Below, piece by piece: positions 34,299 through 43,496 of a stretch of DNA of 64,000 nt. This stretch comes from Pseudomonas sp. UBA1879. GTDB taxonomy: Bacteria; Pseudomonadota; Gammaproteobacteria; Pseudomonadales; Pseudomonadaceae. Both the position numbers and the translations under genes were made by a program. The first letter of the stretch is position 1, and every line of letters begins with the position of its first letter. The stretch is taken from contig NZ_DDHJ01000004.1 in NCBI RefSeq assembly GCF_002338065.1, positions 62,001 through 126,000 on the forward strand, in the 5' to 3' direction. The notes below the pieces were generated by a model. The model did not search any database and had not been told where the DNA came from. It worked only from the letters and a program-made list of their open reading frames with translations.

Positions 34299-35698
34299 AG
34301 AGGTGCGTCCTCGCCGTCTTTTTCTTCTTGCAGGGTTTGCAAGGCCAGCGCGTTTTGCGCTGTGGTCCCTCGGACCTGCTGTTCGCGTTGGAGAAGACTC
34401 TGCGCCTGCGCACGCTTCTCAGGCGGCAATTGATCGTTGAGCTGCTGCATCAGGTCCGCTGCCTGCGGAGTGGCCTGGACCTGCGCGAGCTGCCCAAACA
34501 CCCAGGCATTCACGGGATCGGGTTTGATGCCCTTGCCGCCCGAGAACAGCTGCGCGAGGGCGAAGTCGGCGCTGGCCTGACCGCCACGGGCCGAGGTCAG
34601 CAGCTCGTTCACGGCACGCTGCGGATCGGGATGGCCGAGGTAGCCACGGCGGTACAGCTGGCCCAGGTAGTAATGCGCGGAGATTTGCGTCGGTGCGGCC
34701 TTGGTCAGGTGCTCCTCGGCTTTCTTGGCATCCGGCAGGACCAGCTTGCCTTCGTAATACAGCTTGCCCAGCAACAGTTCGGCGCGGGGTTGGTCCGCGG
34801 CGCGACCGTTGTCGAGGTATTCCATCATCTTGTTGACGTCGCCCAACTCGGGATAGTCGTACAGCAGCTGCGCGAGACTGACCCAGGACGCCGGGTAGCC
34901 CGGAGCGACCTTCTCCAGCAGTTGCTGAGCGGTTTTCTCGTCAGGCTTGCCAAGGGTCGCGTCGGCCAGCACCCGGGCGACGGAATCGACCCGCATGGCA
35001 GGTACGTTGCTGCTGTCCATCTGCTTGAGCAGCGCTGCCTGTTTGTCGGCTTCGCCGCGCTTCTGGTAGACCGTGGCCAGTTCGGTGTAGCAGACGTCGC
35101 TGGTGCGCAGCGCCTGTTTGCAGATGCTTTCAACGTCCGCCAGATGCTGGTCGTAGGTGCCTTGGGTGCGATACAGCAGCACCTGCGCGAGGCCCGCTTC
35201 CGGGTAACCCTGCGCACGCCATTCGTTGATCTTCTGCTGCGCGTTCACGTTGGGGAACGTGTGCGGGTATTGCAGATAGAGCAGCGCCAGCGGCACCAGC
35301 GTGCCGGCTTCACCATTGGCAAACGCCTTCTTCAACAGGCCCTCGGCTTCGCGCTGCTCCGCTGGCGTGGAGTTGGGTTTCACCGCCAGCAACTTGCCCA
35401 GGCGTGATTGCGCCCGAGGCGAGGTCTGCGCGGCAGCGCGGTAAGTCGCTTCAGCCTGCTTGATCAGTTCCGGGTCGCGCGTGCCGACCTGAATGTCCGC
35501 AAGACCAACCTGTGCATCGCTATAACCCAGGTCCGCCAGTTGCCGATAGTTCTGCTCCGCCAGTGCGGTGTCGCCGCGTTGCAGGGCTTCGTTGGCCAGG
35601 CGCTGGTCAGGCAGGTTGAGACCACAACCGGCCAGACCCATGGCAATCGCCAGGCTCAACAACGTAGGGGCTGACAAGCTTCGTAGTGGGCTAGCCAT
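34295..35698 (-). CDS. algK: Alginate secretion lipoprotein AlgK
   Basis: 467-aa outer-membrane lipoprotein with lipobox G-L-A-G-C (Cys25) and many Sel1/TPR-like repeats (for example A-E-Q-N-Y-R-Q-L-A-D-L-G-Y). It helps place AlgE in the outer membrane and scaffolds AlgX. It directly follows alg44 by 2 bp. Confidence 0.96.
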   Translation of the reverse strand: MASPLRSLSAPTLLSLAIAMGLAGCGLNLPDQRLANEALQRGDTALAEQNYRQLADLGYSDAQVGLADIQVGTRDPELIKQAEATYRAAAQTSPRAQSRLGKLLAVKPNSTPAEQREAEGLLKKAFANGEAGTLVPLALLYLQYPHTFPNVNAQQKINEWRAQGYPEAGLAQVLLYRTQGTYDQHLADVESICKQALRTSDVCYTELATVYQKRGEADKQAALLKQMDSSNVPAMRVDSVARVLADATLGKPDEKTAQQLLEKVAPGYPASWVSLAQLLYDYPELGDVNKMMEYLDNGRAADQPRAELLLGKLYYEGKLVLPDAKKAEEHLTKAAPTQISAHYYLGQLYRRGYLGHPDPQRAVNELLTSARGGQASADFALAQLFSGGKGIKPDPVNAWVFGQLAQVQATPQAADLMQQLNDQLPPEKRAQAQSLLQREQQVRGTTAQNALALQTLQEEKDGEDAPL

Positions 35699-35700
35699 GT

Positions 35701-36873
35701 TTAGAGACCTGCGGCCGTGGCTTTATCGATCAGCCAGTTCAGCGAAGGGCCACGATCGCTGACGACTTCCACTGGCAGGCCTGCGAGGCTGCTGTTCAGG
35801 GTTTCGTCCGGCTGGATCTGCACGCGGATATCGGAGGACAGGTCGGCAGGGCTCAATGCAGTGGCGCTGACGATCTTGCCGCGATGGGTGGTGTCATCAC
35901 CGGCGACGGTGAAGTTGACGCGAGCGCCTGGCTGCACGTCGGAGAATTGGCGATAGGTGAAGCGTGCGTCGACATTGGCCGCCACGTTGCGCGGGATCAT
36001 CTGGAAGATGACCTGGCCTTTGCTGGCGTACTGCCCGTCCGCTACCAGCTGCTTGCCGATGACGCAGTCGCAGGGGCTGGTCATGGTCCCGGCCAACTGA
36101 CGACCGAACAATTCTTCAATCTTCGCCGGCTGCATCTGGTCCGGGTCCAGATTGCCTTTCAACATGTCGAGCATGCTGGTGTTGAACGTCGCCAGCGGTG
36201 CGCCTTTGGCAACTTGACCGTTCGGGCCGACTAAGCTGGTCAGGGTACCTTCACGGGGCATGGTCACATCCATGGTCGGTACGCTGACCAGACCCGACGT
36301 GGAGTGGCTGACGAAGTACATGCCGTACACCGATTTGGCGACGAAACCGAACGCCACCAGGCCAACCACGAAGATACCGGCGCTGAAGGTCACCGCGCGC
36401 AAACGACCGAATGCGCTCATGCCGCTGCCACTGTCCTTGACCTTGCGTGCCTTGGTGAAATTGTCGCGCTGCAGGGTCGCCAGCACTTCGCCCATGCTGA
36501 CGATGTCGCCGGACAGGTGCGAGGTGATCAGGTGACGCAGGGTGGCGATGTCTTGCGCTTCGAGGTGCTGGAATTGGCAACCGACGCGACCACTGACCGG
36601 ATCGTAGGCGCGAATCTGCAATTCGACGTCCATCGCCAGGCCCAGGTTGTCGATCAGGAATTGCAGACGTCCCTTGATGACCTCACCCACGGTCGGCCGC
36701 AGGTTCGCCGGAGCGATGTAGCTCAAGCCACCGGCAGACAGATCTTCGACGCGCACCAGTGGAGCATTGGGCTGACCATTGAGCAGGCGCAGCTTGGCGG
36801 GGATTTTGATCCGGGCGTGCTGACGCTGGGCTTCGGATTCATGGACGACGTTTGCATTCACGGCTGTATTCAT
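35701..36873 (-). CDS. alg44: c-di-GMP receptor of alginate polymerisation Alg44
   Basis: 390 aa. The N-terminal PilZ domain has Arg17, Arg21 and D44-L-S46-A-G-G, the residue positions used to bind c-di-GMP in P. aeruginosa Alg44. A membrane helix near 130-155 is followed by a periplasmic membrane-fusion-like domain. It activates Alg8 when c-di-GMP is bound, so the alginate system here keeps intact c-di-GMP control. Confidence 0.96.
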   Translation of the reverse strand: MNTAVNANVVHESEAQRQHARIKIPAKLRLLNGQPNAPLVRVEDLSAGGLSYIAPANLRPTVGEVIKGRLQFLIDNLGLAMDVELQIRAYDPVSGRVGCQFQHLEAQDIATLRHLITSHLSGDIVSMGEVLATLQRDNFTKARKVKDSGSGMSAFGRLRAVTFSAGIFVVGLVAFGFVAKSVYGMYFVSHSTSGLVSVPTMDVTMPREGTLTSLVGPNGQVAKGAPLATFNTSMLDMLKGNLDPDQMQPAKIEELFGRQLAGTMTSPCDCVIGKQLVADGQYASKGQVIFQMIPRNVAANVDARFTYRQFSDVQPGARVNFTVAGDDTTHRGKIVSATALSPADLSSDIRVQIQPDETLNSSLAGLPVEVVSDRGPSLNWLIDKATAAGL

Positions 36874-36916
36874 GGCGTTGGTTTTCCTGAGTAATCGAGT
36901 TGATCCATTAGTGCGG

Positions 36917-38398
36917 TCAGACCATTGTCAGCAGCACGGCAACGAAGATGCTGCCAGCCGAGAAAGTCATGGTTCGAGACGACCAGGTGTTGAACCAACC
37001 CTGGAAGCTGGCCATGTCGCGGCTCAGTTTGGTGTCCTGGCGGGTCCAGGACTGGCGGTCGAGGCGGAAGAAGACGTAGATCTTCATCAATGCGCCGACG
37101 ATTTGGTTGTAATAAAGAATCACGGGATAGGCCGGGCCGATGCTGTGTCCCGAGCAGGACAGCAACAGGGTCAGGATCAGGCGAGTGATGCCGATCCACA
37201 GCAGGTAGGCCAACAGGAAGCTCGCGCCGTATTTGAGGCTGGCGAGAATCGCGACGGTCAGGCCGAGGATCGACGTCCACATCGACACGCGCTGATCGAA
37301 CAATACGATGCTGGTGAACACGCCCAGGCGACGAACCCCCAGACCCAACGCGCGCGAGTTCTGGCGCAGGTTGTTGCCGTACCAGCGGTACATCAGCTTG
37401 CGGCTGGCCTTGAGAAAGCTCTTCTCCGGCGGGTGCTCAACCGTGTTGATTGCAGCGTCTGGCACGTAGAAGGTGTCGTAGCCGAGGCGCATCAGGCTGA
37501 ACCAGCTGGACTTGTCGTCGCCGGTCAGGAACTTGAAGCGGCCCAGACGCCAGTGTTGCAGCGAGTCGCTTTCGACGTCGGCGATGAAATCCGGGTCAGT
37601 CACCACAGTGGCGCGGAACACCGACATGCGGCCGGTCATGGTCAGCACGCGTTTGGACAGGGCCATCGAACACATGTTGATGTGGCGTTGGGCGAAGCGC
37701 AGCTTGTGCCATTCGCTCATGATGTAGCCGCCGCGCACTTCGCAGAATTCGTTGGTGGTCAGGCCACCGACGTTGCCGAACAGCTGGAACCACGGCACGG
37801 TTTTCTTCACCACGCCTTCGGCCAGTACGGTGTCGCCATCGATCACGGCCACGACTGCACGGTCGTCGGGCATGTGGCGCGAGATGGCGCGGAAACCGAA
37901 CGCCAGTCCGTCGCGTTTACCTGTCCCGGCGATGCGGACGAAGTCGAGGGTAACGTGGGAGGGCGGGTTGTATTTCGCCCACAGCGCCTTGACCAGCAGC
38001 TCGTCGGACATTTCGACCAGCGAACACACCACAGTGGTCGGGTAGCCGCAGGCGATCGCTTCCTCGATCACCGAGCTGTAGACCTGCGCGGTGGTCAGCG
38101 CGTCGATGCGAAAGCTGGTGACCATCAGAAACACATGGGAAGGGTCAGCTTCTTTGCCCAGCTTGCGAACTTTGCGGCGCAAGTGGGGATACACGATGTA
38201 GAGAAAAATCATGCCCCGCACAAAGTGCGTTGCGCCCATCGAATAACGCCAGATACCGACGATACCGACCAGGAAAATAAAATCTTTCGACTGTGAGTCG
38301 AACAGCGATTTAGGCAAGGCCATGGCGATAGCTGCCAGCACGCATAAGTAAAACAGCCAACCGGCGGCTTGAAGCAAGCCTTGTCTGAGCCTGTGCAT
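36917..38398 (-). CDS. alg8: Alginate polymerase glycosyltransferase Alg8
   Basis: 493-aa inner-membrane GT2 glycosyltransferase that polymerises mannuronate from GDP-mannuronate. Membrane helices at both ends surround the cytoplasmic catalytic domain with V-I-D-G-D-T-V-L and a conserved G-D-D-K-S-S-W. It works with Alg44. Confidence 0.96.
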   Translation of the reverse strand: MHRLRQGLLQAAGWLFYLCVLAAIAMALPKSLFDSQSKDFIFLVGIVGIWRYSMGATHFVRGMIFLYIVYPHLRRKVRKLGKEADPSHVFLMVTSFRIDALTTAQVYSSVIEEAIACGYPTTVVCSLVEMSDELLVKALWAKYNPPSHVTLDFVRIAGTGKRDGLAFGFRAISRHMPDDRAVVAVIDGDTVLAEGVVKKTVPWFQLFGNVGGLTTNEFCEVRGGYIMSEWHKLRFAQRHINMCSMALSKRVLTMTGRMSVFRATVVTDPDFIADVESDSLQHWRLGRFKFLTGDDKSSWFSLMRLGYDTFYVPDAAINTVEHPPEKSFLKASRKLMYRWYGNNLRQNSRALGLGVRRLGVFTSIVLFDQRVSMWTSILGLTVAILASLKYGASFLLAYLLWIGITRLILTLLLSCSGHSIGPAYPVILYYNQIVGALMKIYVFFRLDRQSWTRQDTKLSRDMASFQGWFNTWSSRTMTFSAGSIFVAVLLTMV

Positions 38399-38430
38399 AG
38401 TCGAAACCTTTGAAAGTCAGTTGCAATCAA

Positions 38431-38512
38431 GCGGCAAGCCTCAAGCTTCAAGCTGCAAGCGGGTGAACGCCTGAAGCCCGGAGCACGAAGCTTGAAACTT
38501 GCAGCTTGCGGC
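38431..38512. repeat. Inverted repeat between algD and alg8
   Basis: CAAGCTTCAAGCTGCAAGC on the left is mirrored imperfectly by GCTTGAAACTTGCAGCTTG on the right. This is a second REP-like family, unlike the GGAGC type elsewhere in the window. It sits in the 134 bp algD-alg8 gap. Confidence 0.75.
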
Positions 38513-38532
38513 GTGTAACTAGCCGCGGCCTC

Positions 38533-39849
38533 TTACCAGCAGATGCCTTCGGTCTGGCCGTTTTCGGTGGTGGTGCCGGTCATGAAGCCGACCAGGTCGA
38601 TGACCTTTTTACCGGCTGGCGCGTTGTTGGCCAGAGCGCGGAAACGCTCGTCACGGTTGCCCAGAATGATCACGTCGGAACCGTTGACGACTGCGTCGAA
38701 GTCCGAGTTGAGCAGGGAGGACACGTGAGGGATTTTCGACTCGATGTAGTCTTTGTTGGCGCCGTGAACACGGGCGTACTCGACGTTGGCGTCGTAGATG
38801 CTCAAGTCGAAACCTTTGCCGATCAGCATTTCGGCCAGTTCGACCAGCGGGCTTTCGCGCAGGTCATCGGTGCCCGCTTTGAAGCTCAGACCCAGCAGGG
38901 CGACCTTGCGGTTGTCGGTGGCGGCGACGATGTCGAACGCGTTTTGCACCTGGGATACGTTGCTGCGCATCAGGGAGTTGAGCAGCGGCGCTTCAACGTC
39001 CAGCGTGCTGGCGCGGTAGGTCAGGGCGCGCACGTCTTTCGGCAGGCAGGAGCCGCCAAACGCGAAGCCAGGACGCATGTAGTACTGCGACAGGTTCAGG
39101 GCCTTGTCCTGGCAGACCACTTCCATCACTTCGCGACCGTCGACGCCGACCGCCTTGGCGATGTTGCCGATTTCGTTGGCGAAAGTGACCTTGGTAGCGT
39201 GCCAGACGTTGCAGGTGTACTTGATCATCTCGGCAACGGCGATGTCCTTGCGGATGATCGGTGCGTCGAGTTCTTCGTACAGGGATTGCAGGACGTCGCC
39301 GGAGGCCTTGTCGAACTCACCGATGACGGTCATTGGCGGGTGGTCGTAGTCCTTGATCGCGGTGCTTTCGCGCAGGAATTCGGGGTTCACTGCGACGCCG
39401 AAATCGACACCGGCTTTCTTGCCCGAGCAGTCTTCCAGGATCGGAATGACCACATTGGCGACGGTGCCGGGCAGCACGGTGCTGCGCACGACGATGGTGT
39501 GGCGCGAGGATTTTTCACGCAGCACGAAACCGATTTCGCGGCAGACGGACTCGATGAAATCCAGCTCCAAATCGCCGTTTTTCTTACTTGGCGTGCCGAC
39601 GCAAATCATCGACAGGTCGGTGGCGCGAATCGCCTCGGAGAAGTCGGTGGTCCCGCGCAGTTTACCGGTCTTGATCCCGTTCTCCAGAAGCTCGCCCAGA
39701 CCGGGTTCCACGATCGGAGACTTGCCCTGGTTGATCAGATCGATCTTGGCGCTGGAGATATCCACGCCCACCACATCATGACCACGCGCCGAGAGGCAAC
39801 CAGCACATACTGCACCGACATAGCCCAAACCAAAGATGCTGATATGCAT
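38533..39849 (-). CDS. algD: GDP-mannose 6-dehydrogenase AlgD
   Basis: 438-aa cytoplasmic enzyme oxidising GDP-mannose to GDP-mannuronate, the committed step of alginate synthesis. N-terminal Rossmann motif G-L-G-Y-V-G-A-V-C-A-G; catalytic Cys in A-F-G-G-S-C-L-P-K-D. Same length as the P. aeruginosa enzyme. First gene of the operon, with a leader of about 480 nt from the AlgU-type promoter at 40330-40357. Confidence 0.97.
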   Translation of the reverse strand: MHISIFGLGYVGAVCAGCLSARGHDVVGVDISSAKIDLINQGKSPIVEPGLGELLENGIKTGKLRGTTDFSEAIRATDLSMICVGTPSKKNGDLELDFIESVCREIGFVLREKSSRHTIVVRSTVLPGTVANVVIPILEDCSGKKAGVDFGVAVNPEFLRESTAIKDYDHPPMTVIGEFDKASGDVLQSLYEELDAPIIRKDIAVAEMIKYTCNVWHATKVTFANEIGNIAKAVGVDGREVMEVVCQDKALNLSQYYMRPGFAFGGSCLPKDVRALTYRASTLDVEAPLLNSLMRSNVSQVQNAFDIVAATDNRKVALLGLSFKAGTDDLRESPLVELAEMLIGKGFDLSIYDANVEYARVHGANKDYIESKIPHVSSLLNSDFDAVVNGSDVIILGNRDERFRALANNAPAGKKVIDLVGFMTGTTTENGQTEGICW

Positions 39850-40329
39850 CGTAATCTCCTCGATTTTTACGCCATTAGTTGGCTGGATATAAGTACTGTC
39901 TTACACGTTTCGCGCACTCGTCCGCACGGCAAGTTAATGTCGTGGCACAAGCACAGGCAGAATTAATAGGAGCGGCCTTGTGTTAAAGGCGGGCCCGAAT
40001 ATTACAGATTACAAGCGTCGAGTGACCCATATATATGTAGTAGGGTTCCCGATCTGGGATATGGCATAACACTCCACCGGATAGTTGTGAGTCGCTGCCG
40101 TGCGTCTAGATCAAGGCTTTTGGCCATGATCAGTAAGGTCCTGCCCGTCAGTGGCTTTACAGCACCCGATTGGTGCTTGCTCGATTTACTTCAACTAGCT
40201 TGGTGCGTTCTCTCCTTGCACGTACCACACAGACCCTCAGGTCGAACTACGTTGATGAGTAACTTCCAGATCTGTCCTTATTCCATGTAAGAGATGTCTC
40301 ACAAGGTGGACGAGAATTGTTACGGGATG

Positions 40330-40357
40330 TAGGAGCATGGGGTTTCCCCATAAGTTC
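40330..40357 (-). promoter_or_regulatory. AlgU (sigma-22) promoter of the alginate operon
   Basis: On the minus strand GAACTT (40357-40352), a 17 bp spacer, then TCCTA (40334-40330). This matches the AlgU/RpoE-type consensus GAACTT-N16/17-TCNNA and the known algD promoter of P. aeruginosa. Fifteen of the 17 spacer bases form a perfect palindrome, ATGGGG-AAA-CCCCAT. Confidence 0.8.
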
Positions 40358-40361
40358 CTGG

Positions 40362-40370
40362 CCGCTCGTC
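40362..40370 (+). promoter_or_regulatory. AlgR-like box near the algD promoter
   Basis: CCGCTCGTC, one mismatch from the AlgR core CCGTTCGTC, starts 5 bp upstream of the -35 element. It is placed like the weak promoter-proximal AlgR site known in P. aeruginosa. Confidence 0.45.
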
Positions 40371-40598
40371 CTCTTTTCGAGAATTTCCATGGGTGACTCG
40401 ATTTCAAATGTAGTTGCACTCTGATAGCACTTTCGGTTTAGTCCTTTAAATAAAGGGGGTTAGCAGTGAGTCATGTAATTCTGCCATCAGTGCATATAAG
40501 CGATAGGCCACCACAAAAAAAAGTTGTTAATTTTTTGAGAAAGAGCGGGGCGATGTCAGTTGCGTTCAGTAATTGACGTCAAACGAATGTCAAACAGG

Positions 40599-40607
40599 CC
40601 GTTCGTC
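40599..40607 (+). promoter_or_regulatory. AlgR binding box far upstream of algD
   Basis: CCGTTCGTC followed by TGC, an exact match to the AlgR core, about 240 bp upstream of the promoter. Distant AlgR sites acting by DNA looping are known for algD in P. aeruginosa. Confidence 0.65.
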
Positions 40608-40839
40608 TGCCGATGCGAGCATTTGGGAACTTCGAATAGTGCCCTTTCGAGCCACTTTCTTCATTGCAAATGCATGGACTGTGAATGGGTGCACGCTTTT
40701 TGAACTTACCCCAGCGCACTCTTTTTGCGCGAATGACTGCAAGTTGGGGGAAGGCTGTTCCTGATCCAAAGGTGTGCACTGAAGCGGTGGGTTGCGGTGG
40801 GGCGGGAGCCAGCCGGTCGAAAGGCTGGCCCTCACGTCA

Positions 40840-41619
40840 TCACTGCGCCTCTTCATCCCGCAGAAACACCAGTTTGTCGGCGGTCGATAGTGCCTTGGCA
40901 TACCGATATCCCTGTACGTCGAAATCCTTCAATTGCTCAGGCTTCTTTATGCGTTCAGAGATGACGAAGCGGCTCATCATGCCGCGCGCCTTTTTGGCGT
41001 AGAAGCTGATGATCTTGTACTGGCCGTTTTTCTGATCGCGGAATTCGGCGTCGATGACGCGCGCCTTGAGGGCAGGGCGTTTGACTGCGGAGAAGTATTC
41101 GTTGGAGGCGAGGTTCAGCAGAATATCGTCACCTTGTTCGGCCAGGGCCTCGTTCAGCCATTCGCTGATGCGATTGCCCCAGAACGCGTAGAGGTCTTTG
41201 CCACGGCCGTTGGCCAGTTTGGTGCCCATTTCCAGGCGATACGGCTGCATCAGGTCCAGGGGACGCAGCAGCCCGTAGAGGCCGGAAAGCATGCGCAGGT
41301 GTTGTTGGGCGTAGTCGAAGTCGGTCTCGTCGAGGGTTTCGGCGTCAAGGCCGGTGTACACGTCGCCTTTGAACGCGAGGATCGCCTGCTTGGCGTTCTT
41401 GGGTGTGAACGCCGGGGTCCAGCTGCCGAAGCGCGCGGCATTGAGTCCTGACAATTTGTCGGACAGGTGCATCAATTCGCCGATCTGTGCCGGACTCATC
41501 TCGCGCAGCTGAGCGATAAGTTCCTGAGAGTGGTCCAGGTATTGCGGCTGGGTGAAGCGTTTGGTGGTGGGCGGCGTGTCGAAATCGAGGGTTTTCGCGG
41601 GGGAAATCACCATCAGCAT
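40840..41619 (-). CDS. yaaA: Peroxide stress protein YaaA
   Basis: 259 aa, with the YaaA/DUF328 opening M-L-M-V-I-S-P-A-K-T-L-D-F and the conserved stretches S-G-L-Y-G-L-L-R-P-L-D and N-L-A-S-N-E-Y-F. In E. coli YaaA lowers free iron and limits DNA damage under peroxide. A stand-alone gene, on the same strand as algD but 990 bp away. Confidence 0.94.
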   Translation of the reverse strand: MLMVISPAKTLDFDTPPTTKRFTQPQYLDHSQELIAQLREMSPAQIGELMHLSDKLSGLNAARFGSWTPAFTPKNAKQAILAFKGDVYTGLDAETLDETDFDYAQQHLRMLSGLYGLLRPLDLMQPYRLEMGTKLANGRGKDLYAFWGNRISEWLNEALAEQGDDILLNLASNEYFSAVKRPALKARVIDAEFRDQKNGQYKIISFYAKKARGMMSRFVISERIKKPEQLKDFDVQGYRYAKALSTADKLVFLRDEEAQ

Positions 41620-41919
41620 GCGGTCGTCTCCTGTAATCGTGGGGCGATTCTAGGGGTTGCCGGCGCCGGACTCCAGCGATGGGGGTGATAGATAACGCAG
41701 GCCTGCCTATAAAATGCGCTCGTGTGGGAGTCGGCTTGCTGCGGGCTGCGATCGGACGAAAGCGGCATGTCAGTCAATGGAGAGAGAATGACACGACGCC
41801 TTCGCCACCAAGGCGGCCCCCACGGGGAATGAGGCGGTCTTTCGGTTGTAACCCGCAAATCCGCTATAGTGCCTCGCCGGTCTCGGCTTCTTCATTCAAA
41901 GGATTGGGAGCACGTCGTT

Positions 41920-43173
41920 TTGCGCATGTTGTTATTGATCGGTGCCTGTCTGTTGGGCCTGAATGCCCAGGCGGCGACCGGAGATATCGCGACGATCGAT
42001 CGCAGTGTCTGGCCTGAGGTCCTGGAGACGCCGCAACTGTTTGATGTGGCTTCCCGCGCCGAGATACTGAGCTTCGCCCATCAGCTGCTGGAGAGTGAAA
42101 GCCTTAGCGACGTTCAATTGGCCGATCGGCTGGGGCTGCGGCAGCTCAATCTGGCGTCGATGAACCTGATCCGCAACCGCATGTGGACGCGCCTGTTCGA
42201 GAACTGGAAAGCCGCCGAGCAATCCTGTGAGGCCGATGCATCGTTCTGCGTGCTGGTCGATGACGTGCCGATGCTGCGTCAGCGCGCGGCGGAGTACAAA
42301 GTCGCGGATGACTCCTTTTATGCCCGCTGGGCAGCCCCCGCCGATGCGTTCAATCAGCGCTACCTGAACGAATTGCTGCGCATGGCCGCGCTGTTTCCTC
42401 AAACCAGCAGCGAGATCGAGCGCTATAACTCGGACGAGTTGAGCGGCGAGGAGATGCCGGATCGCACCTTCCTACTGAATTTCGAGAGCGGTCCGACCGT
42501 CGCGGACGGCGCAACTGACTGGCTCGCCGACTTCATGCGCCAGCAAAAAATCAATGCCACGTTTTTTGTGTTGGGCAAGAACCTGCAGAATCGCATCGAC
42601 AGCAGTTCGCCCCAAGCGCTACAAACTCTCTACCGCCAGCAATGCGTGGGCCTGCAAGGTTGGGAGTATCGCTCCCACGCGCACTGGAACGGCTGGCAAG
42701 ATTCCATCGAACGCAGCGCCGCACTGATCCAGCAGATGCTCCCGGACAATTTCGTGCCGCTGTTCCGCCCGCCTTACGGGCATCGTCGGGCGGACAGTGG
42801 GCAATTCTTCCGGGATCAGCAGTTGCGTGTGTCGCTGTGGAATATCGATTCTCAAGACGCGACCGGGCGCATCAGCGTCGAGCAGACCGCCAATCGGGTG
42901 TTGACCCTGATGCTGTTATGGCGTCGCGGCAATATCGTGTTTCACGACACCACCGACAAGGCCCAGCAAGCGGTGCCGTGGCTGATGGCCAACACCGCGC
43001 AGACCGGAATCGTCTGGGAAGATTGTCATATTTATCCGCAGCAACTGTCAGACGAAGCCGATCCGGATGCATCTGATGTCGAGGACAGCGACGCGTCCAC
43101 TGAGGCGCCACCTGCGGACCAGGCGCAGGAATCCATCGATCAGGCCGAGAAGCCCGAAACACAAGGGGAATAA
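41920..43173 (+). CDS. NodB-like polysaccharide deacetylase-family protein with altered motifs
   Basis: About 417 aa with a signal peptide (M-L-L-L-I-G-A-C-L-L-G-L-N-A-Q-A), so exported. I prefer the TTG at 41920 because GGGAG lies nine bases upstream; the ATG at 41926 is the alternative. The NodB fold is seen from about residue 185: N-A-T-F-F-V-L-G-K, R-P-P-Y-G-H-R and I-V-F-H-D. However the first motif, normally T-F-D-D-G-P, reads N-F-E-S-G-P (Glu189, Ser190), replacing both catalytic Asp, and motif two is H-A-H-W-N. It may be inactive or act on an unusual substrate. The C-terminal 40 residues are acidic and low in complexity. Confidence 0.85.
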   Translation: MRMLLLIGACLLGLNAQAATGDIATIDRSVWPEVLETPQLFDVASRAEILSFAHQLLESESLSDVQLADRLGLRQLNLASMNLIRNRMWTRLFENWKAAEQSCEADASFCVLVDDVPMLRQRAAEYKVADDSFYARWAAPADAFNQRYLNELLRMAALFPQTSSEIERYNSDELSGEEMPDRTFLLNFESGPTVADGATDWLADFMRQQKINATFFVLGKNLQNRIDSSSPQALQTLYRQQCVGLQGWEYRSHAHWNGWQDSIERSAALIQQMLPDNFVPLFRPPYGHRRADSGQFFRDQQLRVSLWNIDSQDATGRISVEQTANRVLTLMLLWRRGNIVFHDTTDKAQQAVPWLMANTAQTGIVWEDCHIYPQQLSDEADPDASDVEDSDASTEAPPADQAQESIDQAEKPETQGE

Positions 43174-43496
43174 GGGATTTTACGGGGAGGCCTGTGGGAA
43201 TTTTCCGAGGATTTCTCGCCGACAGGACTTCCGACTGTAAACGCGCCAAGGGCATCCGCCAAGGGCTATTCGTCATGCTGAGAAATAAACTTCAAATTGC
43301 AGTCAAAACGCTTTTTTATGTCATCGGTTTTGCGGTATTACGACAACAGACCGCCGAACCCTGCAACACAGGTGGCGTCACCCAGACCCCACTTTGAGCA
43401 TTTTTCTCCTGCCTTAAGGAGAAAGCCTCGGCGGCCTTTTCGTAGCGCGGCATCACTGTGTGTCGCGTTATCTGGCTACTACAAAGGTGAGCGAGT
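43174..43496. other. Intergenic region before the PhoH gene
   Basis: 323 bp without a supported gene. One perfect inverted repeat, TTTCTCCT-GCCTTA-AGGAGAAA at 43403-43424, lies about 70 bp upstream of the PhoH start. It has no T-tract on the + strand and could be a leader hairpin or regulator site. Confidence 0.5.

Larger units (their letters stand above)
39850..40839. other. Long non-coding regulatory region upstream of algD
   Basis: About 990 bp without a convincing gene on either strand, visibly richer in AT than its surroundings. It contains the AlgU-type promoter, two AlgR-like boxes, a palindrome CCTTTA-AA-TAAAGG at 40443-40456 and an A/T-tract run near 40512-40540 that could bend DNA. 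The algD leader (about 39850-40322) holds no visible riboswitch or short ORF with a good ribosome site. Confidence 0.7.

Noticed and set aside
36872..38296. 474-codon open frame opposite alg8
   Set aside because: Antisense shadow without domains or ribosome site.
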